Shown here: positions 26,301 to 37,224 of the stretch, one piece after another
Position numbering within the stretch: position 1 is the stretch's first letter
Layout: the number at the start of each line of letters is the position of its first letter
DNA from: Paragordius varius
Lineage: Eukaryota > Nematomorpha
Direction: 5' to 3'
Length of the DNA stretch: 64,000 bases
Assembly (NCBI GenBank): GCA_964247055.1
Contig: OZ176060.1
Location: forward strand, 930,001-994,000
Notes under the pieces: model-generated
The model's input: only the letters and a program-made list of their open reading frames with translations
Told to the model about the DNA's origin: nothing
The model's database searches: none
Position numbers and translations under genes: made by a program

Positions 26301-27796
26301 AAAATTATTTATAAGAAGAGTTTCAAGAATATTTTTAATTCCACACAAAAACACAGAAAATTATTTATAAGAAGAGTTTCAAGAATATTTTTAATTCCAC
26401 AGAAAAACACAGAAAATTATTTATAAGAAGAGTTTCAAGAATATTTTTAATTTCACACAAAAAACACAGCAAATTATTTATAAAAGTTTCAAGAATATTT
26501 TTAATTCCACAAAAAAACACAGACAATTATTTATAAGAAGAGTTTCAAGAATATTTTTAATTCCACAAAAAAAACACAGAAAATTATTTATAAGAAAAGT
26601 TTCAAGAATATTTTTAATTTCACAAAAAACACAGAAAATTATTTATAAAAGTTTCAAGAATATTTTTAATTCCACAAAAAACACAGAAAATTATTTATAA
26701 GAAAAGTTTATGAATATTTTTAATTCCACAAAAAACACAGAAAATTATTTATAAGAGTTTCAAGAATATTTTTAATTCCACAAAAAAACAGAAAATTATT
26801 AATAAGAGTTTCAAGAATATTTTTAATTCCACAAAAAACACAGCAAATTATTTATAAGAGTTTCAAGAATATTGTTAATTCCACAAAAAAACACAGCAAA
26901 TTATTTATAAGAGTTTCAAGAATATTTTTAATTCCACACAAAAAAACAGAAAATTATTTATAAGAGTTTCAAGAATATTTTTAATTCCACAAAAAACACA
27001 GAAAATTATTTATAAGAGTTTCAAGAATATTTTTAATTCCACAAAAAAACAGAAAATTATTAATAAGAGTTTCAAGAATATTTTTAATTCCACAAAAAAC
27101 ACAGCAAATTATTTATAAGAAGAGTTTCAAGAATATTTTTAATTCCACACAAAAAAACAGAAAATTATTAATAAGAGTTTCAAGAATATTTTTAATTCCA
27201 CAAAAAACACAGCAAATTATTTATAAGAGTTTCAAGAATATTGTTAATTCCACAAAAAAACACAGCAAATTATTTATAAGAGTTTCAAGAATATTTTTAA
27301 TTCCACAAAAAAACAGAAAATTATTAATAAGAGTTTCAAGAATATTTTTAATTCCACAAAAAACACAGCAAATTATTTATAAGAAGAGTTTCAAGAATAT
27401 TTTTAATTCCACACAAAAAAACAGAAAATTATTAATAAGAGTTTCAAGAATATTTTTAATTCCACAAAAAAACAGAGAAAATTATTTATAAAAATTTCAC
27501 GAAATTTTAATTTCAAAAAAAAACACAGAAAATTATTTATAAGAGTTTCAAGAATATTTTTAATTCCACAAAAAAACACAGCAAATTATTTATAAGAGTT
27601 TCAAGAATATTTTTCATTCCACAAAAAACACAGCAAATTATTTATAAGAGTTTCAAGAATATTTTTAATTCCACAAAAAACACAGAAAATTATTTATAAG
27701 AAGAGTTTCAAGAATATTTTTAATTCCACAAAAACACAGCAAATTATTTATAAGAAGAGTTTCAAGAATATTTTTAATTCCACAAAAACAGAAAAT

Positions 27797-27920
27797 TCGT
27801 AAATTTTATGACATTGTTAAAATATGTTATAAAAAATTATTATTAATATTATTATTAAAAAATTATTATTTATAAAATTTTATTCCAAAGAGCGTATTTT
27901 TAATAAAATATTTTCTTTTT
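27797..27920. other. Short AT-rich spacer after satellite B
   Basis: Satellite B stops abruptly after CACAAAAACAGAAAATT. About 120 bp of unique-looking AT-rich sequence follows, mostly short TTATTA runs, with nothing I can assign. Confidence 0.5.
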
Positions 27921-28290
27921 TTTTATAACTTTTACTAAAAAACCACATGAATTTTATTATATAAAATCTAAAAAATTATATGTTTTCAAAATGTTTAGAA
28001 AATCTTGATTATAATTGTTGGAAATTTAAAAAAGAGTTATAAAATGTTTTAAGAAAATATTTTTGATTATAATTGTTGGAATTTTAAAAAAAAAGATATA
28101 AAATATAAAACATCATACCTTTAAAGTTAAGTTTAAGAAGCTTTTTGTGATTCGATTTGATCGTTTAAAACTTTTTTTAAGAACTCAAAAACTAAAAACT
28201 TTTTAAAATTTAAAAGAAAATTACTTATAAACTTTTTTAAAATGTTGCTTTTTTCGCTTCTTTAAGAGAAAACCAATGAAAGAAAATGTA
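27921..28290. repeat. Dispersed repeat E, copy 1 (borders satellite C)
   Basis: Landmarks in order are AAAAAACCACATGA, GAAAATCTTGATTATAATTG, ATACCTTTAAAGTTAAG, AAGAAGCTTTTTGTGATT, TTTTTTCGCTTCTTTAAG and AATGAAAGAAAAT. The same landmarks in the same order occur at 52455-52750. In both places satellite C begins immediately afterwards. Inside this copy a segment around GATTATAATTGTTGGAA is present twice (about 28007 and 28065). I see no coding frame. Confidence 0.75.
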
Positions 28291-30884
28291 TAGAAAATTT
28301 AATAATTTCTTGTTAAATTAATAATTTCTTTTAAAAAAATCCAAAAATAAACGCTTTAATTTATTAAAAAAAGGTTTTTTTTGATTGGAAAATCTACTAA
28401 ATAATAGATATTTTTCAAAATTTCAAAAATAAATTCCATATCTAAGAAGAATTATTTATAAAACTTATTAATAAAAAGGTTTTTTTGATTGATGAAAATT
28501 ACTAAATAATAATTTATATGAAATCTTATAAATTTTCAAAAATATTTATTCCATCTTTTAATCTAAGAAGAATTATCTAAAACAAAGAGGTTTTTTTGAT
28601 CTAAAATCATTTCTTGTTGAAAAAATAAATTTTTCTTTTAAAAATATAAAATGCTCTTTTAAATGCAAAACGCTTTGATTTTTAAATAAAAAGGTTTTTT
28701 TTTTGATTGATGAAAATTACCAAATAATAGATATTTTTCAAAATTTCAAAAATATTCCATCTTTTAAATTTAAGTCGAGTTAATTATAAAAGAAAATAAA
28801 AAAGTTTTTTTGAATGGAAAATTACCAAATAATAGAAAATTAATAATTTTCAAAAATATTTATTCCATCTTTTAAATTTAAAAGAAGAATTATTTATAAA
28901 ACTCAAAAATCAATTTTAAAAACAAAAATCAATTTTAAAAACTAAAATTATTTTTTGTTAAATTAATATATTTTTTTTTAAAAATAAATTCCATCTTTTA
29001 AATGCAAAACGTTTTGATTGATTGGAAAAAAATTTTTAACCAAATAATCTGATAATTTATAAAATAAATTTTAAGTTTAAGAAGAATTATTTAAAACTAA
29101 AATCAATTCTTTTGAATAAATTTTTCTTTTAAAAATGCTCCCTCTATTTTTTGGAAAATTCAAAAAAATGCAATGATTAATAAAAAGTTTTTTTTTGATT
29201 GATGAAAATTACTAAATAATAGCTAATATGAAATCTTACAAAATTTTCAAAAATATTCATTCCATCTTTTAAATTTAAGAATAATTATTTATAAAAATAA
29301 TCTAGAAAACTAAAATCAATTCTTGTTAAATTAATATTTTTTAAAAATAATGATTAATAAAAAGGTTTTTTTTACCGGAAAATAACCAAATAATATGAAA
29401 TTTCATAAATTTTCAAAAATAAAATTATCTAAAACAAAGAGGTAATTAAAAGGTTCTTTTAAATGCAAAAATTATCAAATAATAGCTAATATGAAATTTT
29501 ATAAACTTGTAAAAATATTTATTCCATCTTTTAAATTTAAAAGAAAAATTATTTAAAACAAAAAAAAACTCGAAAACTAAAAAAGTTTTTTTAAATGAAT
29601 AAATTTTTTTTATAAAAATGCTTTTTTAAATGCAAAACGTTTTAATTGATTGGGAAAAAGGTTTTTATTGACTGGAAAATTATTAAATAATAGCTAATAT
29701 GAAATCTTACAAATTTTAAAAATAAATTCCATCTTTTAAATTTAAAAGAAGAATTATCTAAAATAAAAATCATTTTGAATTAAAATCATTTCTTGTTTAA
29801 TTCTTATTAAATTCTTGTTGAATAAATTCCATCTTTTAAAAGCAAAACGTTTTAATTGATTGGGAAAAGGTATTTTTGACTGGAAAATAACCAAATAATA
29901 GATATTTTACAAAATTACACAAATTTTCAAAATAAAATTATCTGAAACAAAGAGTTCTTGAATAAAATAGTTTTTTAAACTGGAAAATTAAATAAAAGTT
30001 AATATGAAATCTCATAATTTTAATAAAAAATATTCCATCTTTTAAATTTAAAAGAAGAATTATTTAAAACAAAGAGATTTCAAAAACTAAAATCATTTCT
30101 TGTTAAATCAATAAATTTTTCTTTTAAAAATGCAAAAATTTTTAAAAATATTCCATCTTTTAAATTTAAGAAGAAATATCTAAAACAAAAAGAGGTCTCG
30201 AAAACTAAAATCATTTCTTATTGAAAAAATAATAATTTATTTAAAAAATATTCCATTTTTAAATTTAAAAGGAAAATTATCTAAAATAAAAAGATAAAAA
30301 CTAAAAAAATTTTCTTTTTTAAATTCAAAACGTTTTGATTCATTGAGAAAAGGTTTTTTTAATTTATTGATGAAAATTACTAAATAATAGATATTTTATA
30401 AAATTTCATAAATTTTTAAAAATATTCATTCCATCTTTTAATTCTTAGAAGAATTATCTAAAACAAAGAGGTCTTCAAAAATTAAAATCAAATCTTATTG
30501 AAAAAACAATAATTTATTTAAAAAAATGCTCTCTTAATAATAGTTAATAAAAGGTTTTTTTTATTAATTAAAAAAGTTTTTTTATTGGAAAATAACCAAA
30601 TAATAGCTAATATGAAATTTTACAAAGTTTCAAAATAAATTCCATCTTTTAAATTTAAGAAGAATTATCTAAAACAAAAAGTTCTCAAAAACTAAAATCA
30701 TTTCTTGTTAAATAATAATATTTATTGTTTAATAAATATATTTTTATTAAAAATAATCTTTATAATAGTTAATAAAAGGATTTTTATGACCAGACAATTA
30801 CCAAATAATAGATATTTTACAAAATTTCAAAAATAAATTCCATCTTTAAGAAGAATTATAAAAAAAAATAAAAAGGTCTCGAAA
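28291..30884. repeat. Satellite C array, block 1
   Basis: A tandem array of units that end AAATTCCATCTTT(TAAATTTAA) and continue AAGAAGAATTAT, an ACTCGAAAA or CTAGAAAA motif, then GGTTTTTTTGATTGATGAAA, ATTACCAAATAATAG and AAAATTTCAAAAAT. Long units (about 205-215 bp) carry an extra segment, AAATCATTTCTTGTTAAATT to ATGCAAAACGTTTTGATTG; short units (about 102 bp) lack it. The monomers are quite diverged from one another. No gene is visible. The right end passes into satellite A inside a short shared motif near 30885. Confidence 0.88.
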
Positions 30885-32730
30885 ATTAAAATCATTCCTG
30901 AGGATTTCCTTTGAAATTCCAAATTATAAAACTTGAAAATAATAAGTAAAAGGAAACAATATAGAAATTGAAATTCTTGATAATAAAAATAATATTATTA
31001 TCTATAATAACAGACTTTTTTGGTTAATTCTGTATTTTTAAGGCTTTTAAACTAAAAAAATTGAAAAATAAAAACTTGAAAATAAAAAAGGAAATAGTCT
31101 AAAAATTGAAATTGATAATAAATATAATATTATTCTCTAAAACAACTTTTTTTATTTATAAATTTTTTACTTAAAAGCTTAACATATTAAAGCGAGTATA
31201 TACTACATTACTCAAGTATTTTAAAAGCAAGGTTTTGAATCTAAAAGAAATTCGAATTTTAAGTATAAACTCGAAAAAAATAAGTAAAAGGAAACAATCT
31301 AGAAAATGAAATTGATAATAAAAATAATATTATTCTTTAAAACAACACTTTTTTTCTTAATAAATCTCTTTTACTTAAAAGCTTAATATTACAGCGAGTA
31401 TAAACTTAATTACTCATTTTAAAGAAAAACTCGAAAATAAAAAAAATAATCTAATTAAAATTGATTATTAAAATAATATTATTCTCAAAAACAACATCTT
31501 TTTTCTGGATAAATCTCTTTTAGTTAAAAGCTTAACAATATTAAAGCGAGTATATACTACATTACTCAAGTTTATTAGACAAAAACTCGAAAAAAATAAG
31601 TAAAAGGAAACTATCTAGAAATTGATAATAAGAATAATATTATTCTTTAATATAAAAATTTTTTTCTTAATAAATCTCTTTTACTTAAAAGCTTAACAAT
31701 ATTACAGCGAGTATTTACTACATTACTCAAGTATATTAAAAACAAGACTTTTATTCTGATAGAAATTTTAAATAAAAACTCGAAAAAAATAAGTAAAAGG
31801 AAAGAATTTAATTAAAACTAAAATTTTTGATAATAATTTTATTATTCTTTAAAATAAACACTTTTTTTCTTAATAAATGTCTTTTAGTTAAAAGCTTATT
31901 TATATTACAGCGAGTATATACTACATTACTCAATTTTAAGGTAAAAACTCGAAAATAAAAAGGAAATAATCTAATTAAAATTGAAATTGATGTTAAAAAT
32001 AATATTATCTAAAATATAGACTTTTTATTAATAAATCTCTTTAGATAGTAATTTCAAATTATAAAAACTTGAAAAAAATAAGTAAAAGGAAATAATCTAG
32101 AAATTAAAATTGTTAATTATAATAATAATAATAATATTATTTGTTCTCTGAAACAACTTTTTTTAAATAAATCTCTTTTACTTAAAAGCTTCTTAATATA
32201 ACAGCGAGTATATACTAAATACTCAAGTTTTTTAAAAAGAAAGACTTTTATTCTAATAGAAATTTCAAATTGAAAAACTCTAATATAAAAAAGGAAAAGA
32301 AAGGAAATAATCTAGAAATTGAAATCGTTAATTAAAATAATAATAATAATATTATTTGTTCTCTGAAACAAAACACTTTTTTTTCTTTATAAATTTCGTT
32401 AATTAAAAGCTTCTTAATATTAAAGCGAGTATACACTACATTACTCAAGTATTTTAAGACAAAGACTTTTATTCTAATAGAAATTCAAATTTAAAAACTT
32501 TTAAAATTAAAAAGTAAAAGTAAATAATCTAGAAATTGAAATTGTTAATTAAAATAATAATAATAATATTATTTGTTCTCTGAAACAAAACACTTTTTTT
32601 CTTGATAAATCTATATTTTAAAAGCTTTCTTGTCCGAGTTAGAACGAGAATAGAAATTTCAAGTAAAAACTCGAAAAAAAAACAAGTAAAAGGAAATAAT
32701 CTAGAAATTGAAATTGTTGATAATACTATA

Positions 32731-33011
32731 CAGTAAAAATTTAAATTCTATGGAAAAAAAAACGTAAAAATATAAAAATAAATATTTTATCTAAAAGACA
32801 ACCATACTTTTAAAATTATATTTTTATATATATACCATTTACAGTTCAAATTCACCCTCAAACAATTAAAATTTACCCGAAAAAGAAATTATGTGTTTTA
32901 GAAACAAATATAACTTATTAATTATATGAAATATATCTGTATGGCGCATAGTTTATTATTTTTATTAAAAACAAATTTTTATTTTTTAAAAATATATTAA
33001 AATATAGGTGA
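32731..33011 (+). mobile_element. pogo-like MITE, copy 7 (left part only)
   Basis: The left end is intact: GTTGATAATACTA, TA, then CAGTAAAAATTTAAATTCTA and the arm through AAAAGACAACCATACTTTT and CAAATTCACCC. It stops in the internal segment AAAATATAGGTGATTTTAAA, where satellite A resumes at AAAGAAAGAAACTAAAATAT. TTTTAA is common to both sides, so the break looks like exchange at a short shared sequence. The right arm is absent. Confidence 0.8.
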
Positions 33012-33210
33012 TTTTAAAGAAAGAAACTAAAATATTCCTATGGATTCCCTTTAAAATTTTTTAAAATTATTTAGTAAAAGGAAACAATCTAGAAATTGAA
33101 ATTAATAAAAATTTTATTATTTATAATAAACTTTTTTCTTAAAAATCTCTTTTAGTAAAAAGCTTCTTAATATTACAGCGAATATATACTACATAACTCA
33201 AGTTTTTTTT

Positions 33211-33650
33211 AAATATAATAAGTTTAATCATAACAATTCAAATTTACACTTGAACAATTTAGATTCACCCATGAACAAGTTTAATCCATCTTTGAACAAT
33301 TTAAATTTATTCTTGAATACTTCAATTTCACCCTTAAACAATTCATATTAACCCTTGAACAAAAAAATATTACCGAAAATTTAAATTCACGCGAAAAATA
33401 ATTCGAATTCACCCCCTTAAACTAAATTCACCCCTCAAACTTTTTTTATGATCAAAATTTACCTTCATTATATAATATATATTTTAAAAATTAAAATCTG
33501 TATTTAATAAATACTGAAAAAATAATAAACCATTCGCCATAAATATATATTTTTTATTAATAATGAGTTATATAAACTACCGGAAAAGCTTATATTTTTT
33601 CAAGGTTGAATTTAAATTGTTCAAGGGTGAATTTGAATTGTAAATGGTAT
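33211..33650. mobile_element. MITE-related element with an expanded 21-bp minisatellite
   Basis: Between satellite A sequence ending CTCAAGTTTTTTTT and resuming ATTTTAAGAGAAAG lies about 440 bp that shares only the inner motif of the MITE family. The left half (33231-33440) is a degenerate array of about nine 21-bp units of the type AATTCAAATTCACCCTTGAAC. The right end (33600-33646) carries the same motif inverted, TTCAAGGGTGAATTTGAATT then GTAAATGGTAT. The CAGT termini and the AAAGACAACCATAC arm are missing. It sits at a different point of the monomer from the twelve main copies. It could be a sister MITE or a rearranged derivative. Confidence 0.6.
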
Positions 33651-34300
33651 ATTTTAAGAGAAAGAAATTTTTATATCCAATATATTACTGTGGATTCCCT
33701 TTGATATTCCAAATGAAAAACTCGAAAATAAAAACTTGAAAAAAATAAGTAAAAGGTAATAATCTAACTGAAATAGAAATTTTGATAATAAAAATAATAT
33801 TAATGTTTGAAATAAACACTTTTTTCATGATAAATCTCTTTTACTTAAAAGTTTCTTAATATTACAGCGAGTATATACTACATTACTCAAGTATTTTAAA
33901 AGCATGGATTTTTAAATTTCAATTACGAGTGAGGGCGAAAAAAATTTTAAGTAAAAACTCGAAATAAATAATTAAAAGGAAATAATTGAAATTGTTGATA
34001 ATATTGTTATTCTCTAAAACTAAACACTTTATTTCTGGATAAAGTTTCTTTTACTCTTAATATTACAGCGAGTATAAACTTAATTACTCAAGTATTTTAT
34101 AAGCAAGGTTTTATTCTAATAGAAATTCAAATAAAAATTCGAAAATTAAGTAAAAGGCATAATCTAGAAATTGAAATTGATAATAAATATTATTATTCTT
34201 TGAAATAAACACTTTATTTCTTGATAAATCTCTTTTAATTAAAAGCTATTAAGCGAGTATATACTACATTACTTAAGTATTTTAAGACAAAGAAAGTATT

Positions 34301-34920
34301 GTCCAGAAAATATATATATATTTTATATTTATATAATTTTGTTTAATAAATAATTTTATATAAAAATATATTTCTTATTAATTTTTATTGAAAAAAATTA
34401 AAAATATTATTTTAAAATTTTTAAATTATTATTTTTATGTCGAAAAAATATATATTAATATAATTTTGAAATAATAATTTAATATAAAAATATATTTCTT
34501 ATAGAATTTTTATTAAATAAATTAAAATTATTATTTTGAATTTTTTATATAATTTTTATTATCCAGAAAAAATACATATTTTATAATTATAATTAATTTT
34601 AAAACTATTTTTTAACATTAAAATGATTTTTTTTATATAATATTAAATAAATTGTTTATTGTAAAAAATAATTTAATTAAATATATAAAAATAATGGCTT
34701 TAATTTTAAAATCGCAAATAAATATATTTATATAATTATTTTTTACAAATATAATAGAAAAAATTTAATTTTTAACATTTTAAAATAAATAAATTTAAAA
34801 AAAATTAAAATTATTTTAATATATTAACAACAAATAATTTATGTTATAAATAATATTTTTTTTAATTTTAATTTTTTAATTTATTAAATAAGAAACTTTA
34901 TTAAACATTAAAATTATTTT
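34301..34920. repeat. Degenerate tandem repeat F
   Basis: A very AT-rich stretch with about three to four worn units of 120-150 bp. Each starts with a form of GTCCAGAAAATATATA (34301, about 34439, about 34561) and continues with TAATTTTATATAAAAATATA and TTTCTTATTAATTTTTATT. The remainder to 34920 is A/T homopolymer-rich sequence without clear units. No gene is visible. Confidence 0.6.
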
Positions 34921-36052
34921 TTTGAGTACGACCTTGAGAAAATTGTCGGAATTTTATAAAGTTAAGTTATTAAGTAAATGCTTGAAAAAATTAAGTAAAT
35001 AAGTTTGAATTTTTGAATCTATGATAATTCTGAAGTAAATACTCGAAAAATGAAAATTTTTGGTTGAAAAAAACTACTTTTTAGCGCTAAAATAAGCCTT
35101 GAACCTAAAAAATCAGAGAAAACTTGAAAAAAATAGTTTTTTTAGAGTAATAACTTAAAAATAAGATTTTACTTGAAAAAATTTAAGTTTTAATTTTTGA
35201 AAAATGATAATTCTGAAGTAAATACTTGAAAAAAAAGGAGAATTTTTGGTTAAAGGAACTTTTTGGTAGCCAAAATAACTCCTGAACCTAAAAAATCAGA
35301 GAAAACTCGAAAAAAATAAGTGTTTTTAGAGTAAAAACTAAAAAAATAAGATAGATAGCAAATAAATATACTTAAAAAAAAACCAGACTTAAAAGTTAAA
35401 AAATCAATTTTTCCGATATTTTTTAAGTAAAAAATATGAAATAATTAATGAAAATACTTAAAACAAGTCAATGATTTTCTTTAGAGTACGACCTTAAGAA
35501 ATTGTCAAGGCTTGAAAAAAAGTAGGTAAATACTTGAAAAAATTTAAAAGGTTTTAACTTGTAAAAAAGAAAGGTTACTCGAAGGAAATGCGAAAACTCG
35601 AAAAATTGAAGTTTTTTTGATAATTTTAGAGTACGACCTTAAAGAAATTGTCAAGGCTTGTAAAAAAGTAAGTTGTGTTTCTGAGTAAATACTTAAAAAA
35701 GTTAAGTATTTGTAAAAAAATAAGTTTTACTAGTGTGAAAATTGATAATTTTACAGTAAATACTTGAAAAAATGAAAATTTTTGGTTGAAAATAAACTTT
35801 TTTTGGTAAGAATAACCCTTAGACTCGAAAATGTTTGAGTTTTGAGGCTAAAAATGAGTTTTGACATTTTTTTTAAGTAAAAACTTGAAAAAAGTGAGTA
35901 TTAACTTGATAAATTGAGAATATACTCGAATAAATACGAGACTTTAAAGTGAAAAAATTAATTTTTCCGACATTTTTTAAGTAAAACCTTTAAAAATCGA
36001 GTATTAACTTGAGAATTGAGAATATATTCGAAAAAACAAGACTTTAGAGTTT
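34921..36052. repeat. Repeat family G (GAGTACGACCTT units)
   Basis: This stretch is less AT-biased than the satellites and is built of reordered modules. GAGTACGACCTTGAGAAAAT or close variants occur near 34924, 35485 and 35631. The module GATAATTCTGAAGTAAATAC, then AAATTTTTGGTT, then AATAAGCCTTGAACCTAAAA, then AATCAGAGAAAACT occurs near 35025 and 35206, with a shorter form near 35745. Tails with TTTTCCGACATTTTTTAAGT and GAGTATTAACTTGA recur near 35855-36020. Many ACTCGAAAA and ACTTGAAAA motifs link it to satellite A. All frames are interrupted, so I read it as a non-coding repeat and not a decayed gene. Confidence 0.65.
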
Positions 36053-36640
36053 AATATTATATTCCTTTTTCATTAGATAAAAAGTTTTTTGCAGACATAC
36101 TTTTATATTATACATACATTCATTCATTGATCACCTGATTTTTTGCTTTACGGATGTGCCTGTATGATTAAAACTAGTTTATAAAAATTATTATTGTCGC
36201 ATTTATTATAATTTTTTTAACGAGAAAAATGTTTTATATCATACATACATTCATTCATTGATCACCTGTCTTCTTTTCACGATCACCTGATTTTTTAAAG
36301 ACCTACTTGAGTTACTCTTTATATTATACATTCAAATGTTTAAAATTACCTGATTTATATATTTTTAAGAATTCGCAGATACTAAGTTTAATTATTTTCT
36401 CAGATATATCGAATTTAGATATGTAAAATTTTATATAAATATAGTTTTTTATTTTTTAGTTTAATACATTCATTCATTGATCACCTGATTTTTTGCTTTA
36501 TGTAACTGTTATAGAATTGTTATTAAAAAATCACCCCTTATAGTTTATAAAAATTATTATTGTCGCATTTATTTAGATTTTTTTAAACGGGAAAAATGCA
36601 TTCATTCATTAATCACCTGATTTTTTATTCACATCTTGCG
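36053..36640. repeat. Repeat family H (CATTCATTCATTGATCACCTGA)
   Basis: Four copies of CATTCATTCATTGATCACCT or a close variant begin at 36117, 36248, 36467 and 36599, mostly followed by GATTTTTT and sometimes GCTTTA. Two larger units share AGTTTATAAAAATTATTATT plus GTCGCATTTATT at 36176 and 36542, which is 366 bp apart. The short motif contains the palindrome TGATCA next to CACCTG. The unit is more GC-rich than anything else in the window, and no open frame is conserved between copies. Confidence 0.7.
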
Positions 36641-37160
36641 GTTTTAAATTGAAAAAAATTATTTTATATCCGTAAATAATTTTAAACTGAGGTATATTTT
36701 AAATATCGAAAATATTCAAATAAATTTTTAGTTTTTTAATTTATCAAAATTATAAATAAAACTTTTAAAATTCGAATTCACCCTTGAAAAATTTAATTTT
36801 CAAAAAAAATATAATAATAATTTATTTTAAAATTATTCAATTAATATATATTTTTTTATTAAAAAACAATTTTAATTTAAATATCGAAATAATATTCAGA
36901 AAAAATAATAAATTTTATAACAATGATATATATTTCATATTAATAATAATATATTAATAGTGAGTTTTAGTTTTAATTTCAAAAAAACATAATAATAATT
37001 TATTTTAAAATTATTTAATTAATATATATTTTATTTTTATTAAAAAAAATAATTATTTTATAGGCTTATTAAGCATTTTTAAAAAATTCTATATATATAT
37101 AAATAATATAAAATTTTAACCATATTTTAAAAATTAATTTTTTATTTTTTTATGTATGCG
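36641..37160. repeat. AT-rich spacer with repeat D copies
   Basis: Repeat D recurs at about 36811-36960 (AAAATTATTCAATTAATATA, TTTAAATATCGAAATAATAT, GATATATATTTCATATTAAT), matching 13656-13812. A partial extra copy lies near 36980-37060. An isolated AATTCGAATTCACCCTTGAA near 36770 resembles the inner motif of the MITE family. No gene is visible. Confidence 0.6.
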
Positions 37161-37170
37161 ATTACATTTT

Positions 37171-37188
37171 AGGGTAATTTTATACCCT
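37171..37188. repeat. 18-bp hairpin palindrome, copy 1
   Basis: AGGGTAATTTTATACCCT: arms AGGGTA and TACCCT around ATTTTA. It is the first of three copies spaced about 1 kb apart; here the outer pair is A-T. Confidence 0.7.
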
Positions 37189-37224
37189 AAAGCTCCAAAT
37201 AAAGACTTATTAAAGGTGGGGATA

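Larger units (their letters stand above)
14380..27796. repeat. Satellite B, 52-bp tandem array (about 250 monomers)
   Basis: A 13.4-kb head-to-tail array. One monomer reads TTATTTATAAGAGTTTCAAG then AATATTTTTAATTCCACAAA then AAACACAGAAAA. The 52-bp period can be read directly, for example from 15181 to 15233. Variation is confined to a few places: the A run after CCAC, the end CAGAAAATT / CAGCAAATT / CAGAAAAGT / CATAAAATT, a three-base insertion giving AAGAAGAG, and CACACAAACAC forms. These variants cluster in blocks (CAGAAAAGT at about 19540-21500, CACACAAACAC at about 23620-24830, ATTAATAAGAG at about 26795-27440). That shows local spread by unequal exchange or conversion. There are no spacers between repeats and no coding frame. 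Confidence 0.97.
30885..34300. repeat. Satellite A array, block 2
   Basis: About eleven box-containing monomers (for example near 31195, 31548, 31911, 32203, 32424, 33867 and 34254) plus short forms. The block hosts truncated MITE copy 7 and a related minisatellite element at 33211-33650. The left junction with satellite C (30842-30970) is almost the same sequence as the junction at 48804-48930. The array ends near 34300 at GTCCAGAAAATATATA. No gene is visible. Confidence 0.9.

Noticed and set aside
14380-27796. CRISPR array
   Set aside because: The repeats are directly contiguous with no unique spacers, and the unit is a plain 52-bp satellite.
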